A stretch of 38,898 bases of DNA from JAFLCA01 sp041907145 (GTDB lineage Bacteria; Bdellovibrionota_C; UBA2361; JAFLCA01): positions 1 through 38,898 of the forward strand of contig JAYRHW010000187.1 in assembly GCA_041907145.1 (NCBI GenBank), written 5' to 3'. Positions 24,873 through 32,808 of the stretch are shown piece after piece; position 1 is the stretch's first letter; the number at the start of each line of letters is the position of its first letter. The position numbers and the translations under genes were made by a program. A model generated the notes under the pieces. It was not told where the DNA came from, did not search any database, and was given only the letters and a program-made list of their open reading frames with translations.

Positions 24873-26213
24873 ATGTTCGCACTCGAAATTAGTTTCCAGG
24901 ATGGAGTGTCTCAGCCGGAGATGATTTTTCTCCGACGTCCACAAGCGCTCGTGGGTGCGTCCGATTATGCGCATGTCTTCCTCGAAGACATGAAGGATCT
25001 CAATTTCCAGCTTCGTTTTCTCCGCGACCTCGGCCGCAAGTTTCGCTGCCGCGCTGTTGGCTCGAAAGATGACGCAGGCCTTGCGAAGAAGTACGAGGGC
25101 GTTTACGACGGCAGTACCACCATCGATCTCGGCCCTGTCCGCATAGCGGTATCAGCTCTTGATTGCGATTTATCATTGAAGGACAACGAAACACCGGATC
25201 GAGCCGGGGTGCGGGTGTTGCGCCAGGCATGTGCTGCAGCGTCGCCGTTATTTCCTGCGGTCGTTGTGCGTGGCAATACCCCGCTCGTTATGTCCTTCGT
25301 GCCCGATCAGCCTATTTATATCGGGCGTTCGAAGGTGTGTGCTTTGCGGCTCGACTCTGCCGATATATCGGCGCGCCACGCTCGCATGGGGTATGAGGGC
25401 GGCGAATTTTGGGTCGAGGATCTGGGCTCCACGAACGGTACATTCATCAATCAGCAGCAAATAGCGGGGCGGGTGACCGTTCCTGCCGGAACGCCGGTTA
25501 GTCTCGGTCGTGAGATCTCAGTCCTGGGGGTTACCTCCGAGGATCAAATCGAGCGCGCATCCAGTGTGCCCAGCGAAGTGGCGAGGCCAGTTGCAACCGT
25601 CGAGCATAAGTATCCCGTGTTGCTTGCCATCTCCGAAGTGGCCCGTCCGGCTCGTGTCATATTGCAGCCGGGAGGAAGCGTGAAACTGGGACGCGATCCG
25701 TCAAGCGATATGTGGCTCGGTGCGCCCCATGTCTCTCGGCATCATTGTTCAGTATCAATGACCCGCAACGGAGCAGTCTCGATTACCGATCATTCGACCA
25801 ACGGCACGGCATACGATAAGGGTGTATTGCATCGCGGAGAAATTCTCGAAGTTGGAGTGGAACCAACAGTCTTGGACTTCGGCGGCAGCCTGACCGTGGC
25901 GTTATGCTTCGATGCCGAGCACGAAAAGACGTTCGCCAGTTCGCATGGCTCACCACATGCCTTTCATAAGCCGAAAGAGACTGCGCGGTCGGATACCGCG
26001 AGAGAACTTGCCGAGGTCGTCGGTACCCTCACAGGGATGCGGCTGCCGGATAGCCTTGATCCGAATCGCCGCAATCTGCGGCTGCGTGATAGAATTATTC
26101 GTTTGTATCGTAGTCTGAGCTTTGTGGGGAAAGTCACAATGTTGTTCATTCCCTTCGCGCTCGCGGTTTTGGCATTTATGTTGATTGGGTTAATGGTTCC
26201 GATTTTACGATAA
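24873..26213 (+). CDS. Tail-anchored double-FHA protein (possible SctD-like component)
   Basis: The 446 residues begin with a diverged region (about 1-105) that may be a third, degenerate FHA-like fold. The first clear FHA (about 130-220) has IGR, SARHA and GSTNGTFIN. The second (about 260-345) has LGRDP, VSRHH and HSTNGTAYD. After a linker the chain ends in one hydrophobic helix (about 420-442), with only a few residues beyond. FHA domains would thus face the cytoplasm. T3SS inner-ring SctD has a cytoplasmic FHA domain, one membrane helix and a periplasmic ring domain; this protein would be that plan without the periplasmic part. The downstream sctJ supports this, but it is inference. Confidence 0.8.
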   Translation: MFALEISFQDGVSQPEMIFLRRPQALVGASDYAHVFLEDMKDLNFQLRFLRDLGRKFRCRAVGSKDDAGLAKKYEGVYDGSTTIDLGPVRIAVSALDCDLSLKDNETPDRAGVRVLRQACAAASPLFPAVVVRGNTPLVMSFVPDQPIYIGRSKVCALRLDSADISARHARMGYEGGEFWVEDLGSTNGTFINQQQIAGRVTVPAGTPVSLGREISVLGVTSEDQIERASSVPSEVARPVATVEHKYPVLLAISEVARPARVILQPGGSVKLGRDPSSDMWLGAPHVSRHHCSVSMTRNGAVSITDHSTNGTAYDKGVLHRGEILEVGVEPTVLDFGGSLTVALCFDAEHEKTFASSHGSPHAFHKPKETARSDTARELAEVVGTLTGMRLPDSLDPNRRNLRLRDRIIRLYRSLSFVGKVTMLFIPFALAVLAFMLIGLMVPILR

Positions 26214-26239
26214 GGTTTACATCCTGAGGAGTTATTCCT

Positions 26240-27736
26240 ATGGCTACTGATAGCACTGAACTTACCTTTGTGCGCTGCCCTTCGTGTCGCAGCCTCGTGC
26301 CTGCGGTCTCGACGCGCTGCCGCATGTGCGGTGCCGGCCTTGACGCTTCGGGGGAAGGAGAAGATCTCGATCGAGAGAAGAAGTCCGGACGCGTTCGTCA
26401 GCGTACGATGTCGCAGCCGCAGAGCGAGCTTAACTCCGCGGTATCGAAGTTGCGAGCTAGCGAGGGCGCTACCGTGCCTCATACGACGCCCGAGGCGACG
26501 CAGGCGGTTGTTGCGCCTCCGCCCGTTCAGCCGGCCGCGGCTCCGGGACCCGCGGCAGCGAACTTCGAAGAGCCGGAGTCTTTGGAAGATCCACTCTCGG
26601 CGTATATCGAGGAAGTGGACGAACCGGATCCATCAAAGACGCTGGAGAAGCAGAGCCCTGTACATACTCCTCCCGACGTAGTGGTCGAGCACAACGGCAA
26701 TGGTCACGCCGCGATAGAAAAGCCGGAAATGAAGGCGGCTCCGGCTCGACCGGTGGAGCCGAGTATTCCTGCGGCATCCATCATCACAGCGCGTCCTCCA
26801 GTCGCGGAGGCGGTTATCCCTTCGGCAGCAAAGACGGAGCCCGTAGTTTCCGAGCCCGAGGGAGAGGCTCCAGCTCAGCGGGTAATCGTGGAGTCCGGGT
26901 TGCGTCGTCATGGCAAGCCTTCAGGTCTATCGTTCTCCCGCGGCCGCGAGGAGGTTCGTCCGCAGTCAGGAGCACACCCGCAGCCGCAGTCCGAACGTCA
27001 AGCTCAGCCCAAGCCCGCTGCCATGCCGCAGCCGGAGCGCCAGCAGCCTCGTCAGGAGCAAGCCGAGCGCAGTGAGCGGTCGGAGCGCGCCGAGGCGGTT
27101 CAGTTTAGCCGAGAAGAGAAGCGCGAGCGACAGACGCCTCCACAGCAGCAAGTTCAGCCGCAGCGCCAGCGCGAACCAGAGCGCCGCGAACCGGAGAAGC
27201 GGGAACCAGAAAGACGTGAACCTGAAAGGCGTGAACCGGAGCGTCGTGAACATCAAGAGCGCCGCGAAGATCGGCGAGAGCACCACGAGCGACGGGAGAA
27301 TGATCGCCGTGATCACCCTCGCGAAAAGCAGGAGCGCAACACGCAGCCGGTGGCTCGTGCAGCAGAGGGCACCAAGCGTGCTGAGCAGCAGGCCGGACGT
27401 CTCTTTGGATGGCTCGTTAATTACAGCCATCCCGATGGCGTTGCGACCGAACTGCGAGAGGGGAAGTTCTTCGTCACGGCAAGCAGCCTGAAGAGTTCGG
27501 ACCTCATTGTAGACGATCCCAGCATCTCGACTCCTCATGCCCTCGTCTCGGTTACCGTGGATTTGGGCTTGCAGGTACAGGACCTAATGAGTGACCGGGG
27601 CGTATTCATTCGACGACGGGGTGACGATTCCTATCGACGGGAATCTGATGTAGCCCGCGTCGAACACGGTGATTGGCTGCGATTTGGAGATGTGGAGTAT
27701 CTTGTTTCCTTGATTGCCCATGTTGGCGTCAAGTGA
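26240..27736 (+). CDS. Zinc-ribbon / low-complexity / FHA protein
   Basis: The 498-residue protein starts at ATG 26240, preceded by GAGGAG. It begins with a four-cysteine zinc ribbon (CPSC...CRMC, residues about 13-32). A long Ala/Pro/Glu-rich disordered region follows, then a highly charged segment of pentapeptide-like REPER repeats (about 310-370). The C-terminal 110 residues form an FHA-like domain (DDPSISTPHALVSV, then MSDRGVFIRR), with divergent phosphothreonine-contact residues. It is 27 bases after the double-FHA gene and 12 bases before sctJ, so it belongs to the T3SS operon. A cytoplasmic scaffold at the secretion base is plausible. Confidence 0.75.
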   Translation: MATDSTELTFVRCPSCRSLVPAVSTRCRMCGAGLDASGEGEDLDREKKSGRVRQRTMSQPQSELNSAVSKLRASEGATVPHTTPEATQAVVAPPPVQPAAAPGPAAANFEEPESLEDPLSAYIEEVDEPDPSKTLEKQSPVHTPPDVVVEHNGNGHAAIEKPEMKAAPARPVEPSIPAASIITARPPVAEAVIPSAAKTEPVVSEPEGEAPAQRVIVESGLRRHGKPSGLSFSRGREEVRPQSGAHPQPQSERQAQPKPAAMPQPERQQPRQEQAERSERSERAEAVQFSREEKRERQTPPQQQVQPQRQREPERREPEKREPERREPERREPERREHQERREDRREHHERRENDRRDHPREKQERNTQPVARAAEGTKRAEQQAGRLFGWLVNYSHPDGVATELREGKFFVTASSLKSSDLIVDDPSISTPHALVSVTVDLGLQVQDLMSDRGVFIRRRGDDSYRRESDVARVEHGDWLRFGDVEYLVSLIAHVGVK

Positions 27737-27748
27737 TACGACCATAAA

Positions 27749-28657
27749 ATGAGTGTTCTCGAGGGTTTTCGCCAAAAACGAGTATTAGTGCGCTTCGCGG
27801 TGGCGGCGCTGTGCTTGCTGCTGTGTTCCTGCAGTTCGGTGCCGGTAGCCGAGGACATCTCGCAGAGCCAGGCTAATGAGATCGTCGCGGTCCTGACTCA
27901 GAATGGTATCTACGCTACGGCCAGTAAGGCTTCAGGCGGTCGCGGAAAATACTCGGTGGACGTTAAGCGCAGCTTCTATTCCCAAGCCGTGTCGCTGCTT
28001 CACGAGAAGGGACTGCCTGGAGAACATAAGCCGACATTCAACGAAATGGTCGCTCAAAACGGAATCATTCCGAATTCCCGTGAAATTGATGCTCTGAAGC
28101 TCGATCATGCCCTTGCTACCGAAATTGAGGAGATGCTGCAGAATCATCCGGGAATATCCTCAGCCCGCGCCATTGTCCGTTTGAACTTTCTCAAAGCCAG
28201 CCAGGACCCGGCAGTATCGGTAGTGATCCAGCAGCGCCCGGGCATGACGATTGAGGCGGCATCTATTAGCCCACTCATCGTTAGAATCGTTCCCGGTGTT
28301 AAGGATGAGAATGTATCGGTGTCGATTGCCCCAGCCATCGTAACGGCGGGCGAGGCGATCAACGAAGGAGTCCTTAACGATAGCGGACGAATTGTGCGGG
28401 TGCCGCTTGCGCCCTTCTTATTCTTTTGGCGCATACCCGAGGATGACTACGCGCATATCGCGCTGGTACTGGTAGCACTTTTGGCCATCATTGCCGTCGT
28501 TGGCGCCATCTTTGGTTACTGGTTTGGATATTATCAGCAGTCGAAGCAATATTTTGATACGACTCTGCCGGAGATTGTTCCGCGCGCATCGGCCAAATAT
28601 GAACGAGTGCGACGCGAGGGCCGTTCCGGAGAGGATGGGGGCCCAGTACAGGGTTAG
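27749..28657 (+). CDS. sctJ: Type III secretion inner-ring lipoprotein SctJ (YscJ/PrgK/FliF family)
   Basis: SctJ forms the inner-membrane ring of the injectisome, anchored by lipid at one end and usually a C-terminal helix at the other. The 302 residues show a signal peptide with lipobox LCSC (Cys28). The family pattern follows: NEIVAVLTQNGIYA, then a linker, then LLHEKGLPG, NGIIPNSREIDALK and EIEEMLQNHPGISSARAIV. A strong membrane helix lies near residues 230-255, with a charged cytoplasmic tail of about 45 residues. It is longer than many SctJ proteins because of that tail and the preceding segment. It heads the recognisable sct genes; the next gene starts 5 bases later. Confidence 0.93.
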   Translation: MSVLEGFRQKRVLVRFAVAALCLLLCSCSSVPVAEDISQSQANEIVAVLTQNGIYATASKASGGRGKYSVDVKRSFYSQAVSLLHEKGLPGEHKPTFNEMVAQNGIIPNSREIDALKLDHALATEIEEMLQNHPGISSARAIVRLNFLKASQDPAVSVVIQQRPGMTIEAASISPLIVRIVPGVKDENVSVSIAPAIVTAGEAINEGVLNDSGRIVRVPLAPFLFFWRIPEDDYAHIALVLVALLAIIAVVGAIFGYWFGYYQQSKQYFDTTLPEIVPRASAKYERVRREGRSGEDGGPVQG

Positions 28658-28662
28658 AATGC

Positions 28663-28884
28663 ATGGATGCCCAGCGTTTCCGTTCATTGGCTCCTCGGCT
28701 CCGCGCGCTCGTGGCGGTAGCTGTGCTGCTTGATGGCCGCGAAGCAGGGGAGTACCTGGCTATCGATGCTACGAACGGCGATGGGCTGAAGAAGGCTGCT
28801 GCTGATCTCGCTGCGCAGGACCCGGAGTTGCGAATGCCTTACGTGGGCTCGGCACTCAGGGCAGCGCTGAAAGAGATGAAGTGA
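28663..28884 (+). CDS. Unknown 73-residue protein in the T3SS operon
   Basis: This small, Ala/Leu-rich, probably helical cytoplasmic protein lies between sctJ and the SctO-like gene, with gaps of 5 and 10 bases. It has no signal peptide, membrane helix or recognised motif. Its place in the operon suggests a secretion accessory, such as an SctK-position protein or a chaperone, but the sequence does not show which. The tight spacing makes it likely real. Confidence 0.6.
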   Translation: MDAQRFRSLAPRLRALVAVAVLLDGREAGEYLAIDATNGDGLKKAAADLAAQDPELRMPYVGSALRAALKEMK

Positions 28885-28894
28885 GATTGATATT

Positions 28895-29272
28895 GTGGCA
28901 GGTGACGGATCGCCTCGAGTTTTGACGACCGTTACGGCGGGACAGGCGGCTAAGGGACAACCCGAGGGCGTCGATGATGAGTATCTCCGCAGCGTGTTGC
29001 AGGAAGTGCTGCGTCGCGAGCAGCGGCTGGCTAAGCTCGAAGAAGAGCGCCGGCTGTTGGACTTCGAGTTGGCAAAGCTGTCGGCAGATCGAGTAGCGAA
29101 GCGCGGAGATGCCGGAAGCATGAGGGTGCTTGAATCGTTTCGGAAGTCCTTGCAGGTAAAAGCCTTGGCGCTAGAGCAGGGTCGGGCGGAGGCGAGGAAG
29201 GATCTTGAGCGGGCTCTCGAACGCAAGCGAGAGGTCGAGGCAGAAATGGAACGCCAGAACCGGAAGGGCTAA
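28895..29272 (+). CDS. Coiled-coil protein, probable SctO/FliJ-like stalk
   Basis: 125 residues from GTG 28895. Nearly all of the protein from residue 25 is a heptad-like, highly charged double coiled coil (LRREQRLAKLEEERRLLD, then RKDLERALERKREVEAEME). SctO/FliJ proteins are about 150-residue antiparallel coiled-coil hairpins that sit inside the SctN ATPase ring. The length, composition and position before sctQ fit, though homology cannot be claimed from a coiled coil alone. SctL is less likely because its characteristic N-terminus and C-terminal domain are missing. No ATPase gene is in the window. Confidence 0.6.
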   Translation: MAGDGSPRVLTTVTAGQAAKGQPEGVDDEYLRSVLQEVLRREQRLAKLEEERRLLDFELAKLSADRVAKRGDAGSMRVLESFRKSLQVKALALEQGRAEARKDLERALERKREVEAEMERQNRKG

Positions 29273-29292
29273 GCGCTGAATATTTTGACCGT

Positions 29293-30321
29293 ATGAACCA
29301 ACAGGGAACAGCAGATGAAGGCGTAGCACTCACTCCGTGGGATGCGAGTCGCTTTGTGCGCTCAGTCGAGGCGCGGGAGATGCGCTACTCGCGCGGATTC
29401 TTGCGCTGCCGTCCTGAGCGCTGGCTGCCGGGTTTCCCGACGCATTGGCTTCCGCTCGCGCACTCTCTTGGCGTTGAATTCAAATCAGTAGAGGTTAAGC
29501 CGCTGCTGGCGCTCCCCTCGAGCCTCGATCACGCGTTTGGCGGCGTTGTCGATGGAGAACCGATAGGCGTTTACACTGACGGGGCGTCTGCGCGAACATT
29601 GCTCAACGCCTTCGTGCCCGGCGCATTGCCCGGCGGCGCTGAGATTGTTCTCGAGTATCTGGCGCGACGATTGCTTGCCAGTTTGGCCATGTCTTGGAGC
29701 GGCCCGGAGTCTTCCGTTGTGCAATTCGAAGCGCAGAGCTTGCCGCGACAAACCGACGTTGCAGGAGTCATCCGATTTTCGTTTACTGTGAATGGCGAGC
29801 AGGCGCAGGTCTACTTGGCTTTGGGGAAATCTGTCGTAGAGCGGCTGGATGGACTTTGGCGAAGGCAGGTGCAATCCACCGCAAAGCCCGCGGATGCCGG
29901 CAATCAGCTGAGCATAGAGCTAGCCCAATTGGCAGTGCCTCCCACCATGCTTGTCGAATATTTGAAATCGGGAACCGTAGTGGATTTGGAGGTGCCATCG
30001 AGTGACGCTGTTACGCTGCGCCTTGGGGCGAAACCATGGCAGGCTGGACGATTATGCAGCATCGAAGGAAAGATTGGCTTTGAGGTAATGCCGGGGCCTG
30101 TGAGTTCACCAATTCTGCCGGACGGTACCACCAGGCTATCGATCCAGTTTGGGACGCTGCCGGTGGATCCGGGACTTTTGGCTGAACTTTCCCAACCCGG
30201 TGCGCTCTATACGTCGTCAATTCCGCTTTCCGATGTAGTTCAGCTCATTATTAACGGGGAGAAGGTCGGAACGGCCTCTCTTTGCTGCTATCAAGGTCGC
30301 TACGCTATTACCGTGCAATAG
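29293..30321 (+). CDS. sctQ: Type III secretion C-ring/sorting-platform protein SctQ
   Basis: The 342 residues match SctQ (YscQ/SpaO) in length and plan. A diverged N-terminal region of about 200 residues is followed by two SpoA (SPOA/FliN-like) domains. The first is around 205-265 (SIELAQLAVPPTMLVEYLKS, later VDLEVP and LGAKPWQAGRL). The second is around 278-342 (LSIQFGTLPVDPGLLAELSQ, later VQLIINGEKVG). SctQ builds the cytoplasmic pods that receive cargo and link to SctL/SctN. An internal start that would give a separate SpoA2 product, as in some systems, cannot be judged here. sctR follows after 52 bases. Confidence 0.87.
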   Translation: MNQQGTADEGVALTPWDASRFVRSVEAREMRYSRGFLRCRPERWLPGFPTHWLPLAHSLGVEFKSVEVKPLLALPSSLDHAFGGVVDGEPIGVYTDGASARTLLNAFVPGALPGGAEIVLEYLARRLLASLAMSWSGPESSVVQFEAQSLPRQTDVAGVIRFSFTVNGEQAQVYLALGKSVVERLDGLWRRQVQSTAKPADAGNQLSIELAQLAVPPTMLVEYLKSGTVVDLEVPSSDAVTLRLGAKPWQAGRLCSIEGKIGFEVMPGPVSSPILPDGTTRLSIQFGTLPVDPGLLAELSQPGALYTSSIPLSDVVQLIINGEKVGTASLCCYQGRYAITVQ

Positions 30322-30373
30322 CGTCTCTCAATTTCCCTAGCGAGCTGCCGAAAGCCAGCCTATTATAGCTCGC

Positions 30374-31006
30374 ATGGACTCCTTACCAGCTTACCTGAGC
30401 GGATTCGTCGCCCTGTTGCTCCTTACCTCGTTTGTGAAGATATTCACTTCGCTGCATATTTTGCGGGCAGGCATCGGATTACATGGCGGCAGTTATGGCG
30501 TCGTGATTCTCGGACTATCGCTAGCCTTATCGCTTCTCGTGATGTCCCCGCAATTGCGGGCTAGTGGGGGTTTGGAAGGATTGCTTGGCGGAGAGCAAAA
30601 GGCAGCTTCCAAGCTTGACGAGCGTTTTCGTCCATTTCTGGAGAAGCATGCGAACCCGGAAGTAGTAACAAAGTTATCAGCGCTCCATGCCCGGCTCGAT
30701 CCTCAACCGGCCGCCGCGAAGGACGCTGCCGCAAAGCCCTCCGCGCAGACAACTCAGACGACAGAGTTTTCCGTTCTCGTGCCGTCCTTTCTGGTTTCTC
30801 AGCTGCAGGAGGCGTTTCAACTTGGAGTAATTTTTCTAATTCCATTCGTCGTTATTGATTTGCTGGTGATGAATGTTTTGGTGGCCCTTGGCATAGCGAA
30901 TTTGTCGGCGGCAGTCGTGGCTTTCCCTTTGAAGTTGCTGCTTTTCTTTGCGGTTGATGGCTGGAGCCTCGTTGCTGAAAAGCTGATTGGAGGGTATCTG
31001 CCATGA
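30374..31006 (+). CDS. sctR: Type III secretion export-gate protein SctR (FliP family)
   Basis: SctR forms the core of the inner-membrane export gate with SctS and SctT. The 210 residues have TSFVKIFTSLHILRAGIG and LSLALSLLVMSP in the first two helices, RPFLEKHANPE in the middle, and the strongly conserved SQLQEAFQLGVIFLIPFVV, IDLLVMN and LPFK-like segment FPLKLLLFFAVDGW. The PPN motif normally following the first helix is replaced by GGSY. An Ala/Thr/Lys linker (about 112-136) lengthens the loop. Its stop overlaps the sctS start (ATGA), indicating coupled translation. Confidence 0.92.
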   Translation: MDSLPAYLSGFVALLLLTSFVKIFTSLHILRAGIGLHGGSYGVVILGLSLALSLLVMSPQLRASGGLEGLLGGEQKAASKLDERFRPFLEKHANPEVVTKLSALHARLDPQPAAAKDAAAKPSAQTTQTTEFSVLVPSFLVSQLQEAFQLGVIFLIPFVVIDLLVMNVLVALGIANLSAAVVAFPLKLLLFFAVDGWSLVAEKLIGGYLP

Positions 31007-31251
31007 TGGCCGACGGCCTGTACGAAGTCCTGATGGAGGGGGTCAAAGCTCTATTCCTGATCGGAGTGCCGGTTGTGCTGGCGATTTCCATAGTCGGAAC
31101 TATCGTGGCCGCACTGCAGGCCGCTACAACTATTACCGAGCCAGCGATTGGATATGCGGCCCGGCTTGCTGCCCTCATAGCTCTGCTCTACTTCCTCTTT
31201 CCGGCCTTTTCTCGTACCTGCACCAAATTGGCCCTGCTGGCGTTTCAGTGA
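31003..31251 (+). CDS. sctS: Type III secretion export-gate protein SctS (FliQ family)
   Basis: At 82 residues this is the standard size for SctS/FliQ. There are two membrane helices (about 18-38 and 50-72) around a loop with the family pattern (VVLAISIVGTIVAALQAATT, then IGYAARLAAL). It assembles with SctR and SctT into the helical export gate. The start overlaps the sctR stop by 4 bases; ATG 31006 is also possible. sctT follows after 7 bases. Confidence 0.9.
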   Translation: MMADGLYEVLMEGVKALFLIGVPVVLAISIVGTIVAALQAATTITEPAIGYAARLAALIALLYFLFPAFSRTCTKLALLAFQ

Positions 31252-31258
31252 GGGATCA

Positions 31259-31867
31259 ATGGCTGCCGTGTACGCAATACTTCTCGTACTGAGCGCGGGC
31301 GTACCCGCCGCCGTCGGCTGTTTGGGACTGGCAGCGGCGCTTCAATTGTTTTTAGGCGGGGCGGCCCATGATTTGGGGACTGCGCAGCTGCTGAGTCTAG
31401 GGGCTGTTTTGCTGAGTATTCCTGCGGCTGCATTGCTAGCTGGAGTGTTCTTCGATTCGTTCGTTGAGAGTGATGTCAGACTCAGTATCTTTTCTCAGTT
31501 CCTTCCAGTCCTCGCCTGCGCCCTCATGCTGAGCGGCAGTGGCTGGATAGATTATTTGTCCGCGGCTCTCGACGAGGGGTTGAAGTTGAGTGTCACCAAG
31601 CAGATGGCACTCTTTGTGTCTTCCATCAGCGCCGCATGCTTTTGCGCGGCTCTGAGCGCCTTCGTCATGCTGATGGCAGCGGTGTTATTCGAGTTGCCCG
31701 TTCGGTGGCTTCAAGGCGCCGTGCAGGCGCGACTCGATCTTGCTCTTGCGGGCGCCAGACCGCTCCTCATCATTTTGGGGATCTCGATTAGTTTCAACTT
31801 GCTCCTGGGACTTTTTAGCCATGAGCTGTGGCCGACAACCATAGCGGCAAGAATATTTGGTGCCTGA
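31259..31867 (+). CDS. sctT: Type III secretion export-gate protein SctT (FliR family), short
   Basis: The 202-residue protein is highly hydrophobic, with about five membrane helices, and occupies the invariable sctT position between sctS and sctU. Regions such as LSIFSQFLPVLACALMLSGS and LPVRWLQGAVQ match the FliR/SctT layout. The protein is about 55 residues shorter than usual, mainly at the N-terminus, so one helix may be missing. Its stop overlaps the sctU ATG (TGATG). The call rests as much on order as on similarity. Confidence 0.8.
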   Translation: MAAVYAILLVLSAGVPAAVGCLGLAAALQLFLGGAAHDLGTAQLLSLGAVLLSIPAAALLAGVFFDSFVESDVRLSIFSQFLPVLACALMLSGSGWIDYLSAALDEGLKLSVTKQMALFVSSISAACFCAALSAFVMLMAAVLFELPVRWLQGAVQARLDLALAGARPLLIILGISISFNLLLGLFSHELWPTTIAARIFGA

Positions 31868-32541
31868 TGGACGATCGAACCGAATGGCCCAGTGAGCAGA
31901 AGCTCCGCAGATTGCGGGAGGCCGGCCAGGTTCCCATCAGCAGTTTTGCATGCCGGGCCATGGGCACCATGTGCTTTTTGCTGGCCTTGTGGGCCTGCCG
32001 TGGCAAGTGCGCCGCCATGGAGCAGGCCTTTAGCCGGATCGCCAGCTCGGCCGCGCCATTGTCGGCCGCGATTGAATGGGGCGATTTTGCCTGGAACCTT
32101 GCCGCCGTAATCCTCGTGCCGCTCCTTGCCGGGTTGACTGGCAGCGTTCTCACCGGGCTGCTGCAGACTAAATTTCTCTTCCGCCTCGATTTAGCTGCCT
32201 TCCGCGGAGCGCGCTTATCGACGTTTAAACTTCCGGCACTCGCGGAATGCACGACCCGGCCGTTTGTGTCGTTAGGGCAGGCGTCTGTATTTCTCGTCGT
32301 GGGGGCTTTGGTCCTGCGCATAGCCTGGACGGGGATGTCCTATATGCTCAACCGTGATAGGATTTATGCTGAGGCATGGTCGATCGGCTTCGTGCAGCTT
32401 GCGCTTGTGCCACTTTGTGCCGTGCTCGCGATTGCGGCCTTGATTTCGTGGTTCGTTGCTCGATTCCACTTTATGTATCGACATCGCATGACTCGCCGTG
32501 AATCCGATTCCGAGAGCGTCGAGATGGAAGTAACGCTATGA
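31867..32541 (+). CDS. sctU: Type III secretion export-switch protein SctU lacking the autoprotease domain
   Basis: 224 residues from ATG 31867; a longer frame to 31828 would run back into sctT. The N-terminus is diagnostic for SctU/FlhB: DRTEWPSEQKLRRLREAGQV. Four membrane helices follow (about 27-45, 73-100, 137-160, 175-200), with the linker TGLLQTKFLFRLDLAAF. The chain ends just after HRMTRRESDSESVEMEVTL, equivalent to the LRMSRQEVKxE stretch. The usual C-terminal domain of about 130 residues with the self-cleaving NPTH motif is absent. No remnant appears downstream in any frame. How substrate switching would work is unclear. Confidence 0.9.
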   Translation: MDDRTEWPSEQKLRRLREAGQVPISSFACRAMGTMCFLLALWACRGKCAAMEQAFSRIASSAAPLSAAIEWGDFAWNLAAVILVPLLAGLTGSVLTGLLQTKFLFRLDLAAFRGARLSTFKLPALAECTTRPFVSLGQASVFLVVGALVLRIAWTGMSYMLNRDRIYAEAWSIGFVQLALVPLCAVLAIAALISWFVARFHFMYRHRMTRRESDSESVEMEVTL

Positions 32542-32807
32542 AGAGATATGTCAGTGCAAACCCCGATCCGTTCTCCCTTTCACCCTTAGTGGCGCTGCTG
32601 CCGGTCCGAGGGGATGTGGGTAGACTTGAAGCGCTCACCTCGTCGCTTTTCGCCCGGTACGAGAAGGTTTCATCCATTCAGCGCGAAATGCAAGAGAATG
32701 TCGAGTCTCCGGAAGTCCTGCGGCGCACCTCGGCTGAGGCCGCCATGCTGCGGCAGGTGCTTGATTGGCTGGCAGTGACGCCGGGTGAAGGTCGAGAGGA
32801 GTCCTAA
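32538..32807 (+). CDS. Unknown 89-residue helical protein after sctU
   Basis: The start overlaps the sctU stop (ATGA). The protein has a short Pro-rich N-terminus and two predicted amphipathic helices (about 30-55 and 58-78), with no signal or membrane segment. It immediately precedes the LcrH-like chaperone. Size and helical-hairpin form would suit an SctE-type needle co-chaperone or a small needle/rod-like protein, but the conserved SctF C-terminal pattern is not visible. Function is unassigned. Confidence 0.65.
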   Translation: MKRYVSANPDPFSLSPLVALLPVRGDVGRLEALTSSLFARYEKVSSIQREMQENVESPEVLRRTSAEAAMLRQVLDWLAVTPGEGREES

Positions 32808-32808
32808 G

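Noticed and set aside
26910..27491. Plus- and minus-strand frames of about 190 codons within the zinc-ribbon/FHA gene
   Set aside because: They are shadows of the Arg/Glu-rich low-complexity repeat; the annotated frame has the zinc ribbon and FHA domain at its ends.
32538..32600. NPDP near the start of the 89-residue protein as a displaced NPTH motif of SctU
   Set aside because: The surrounding residues do not match the SctU C-terminal domain, and the protein is far too short to contain it.
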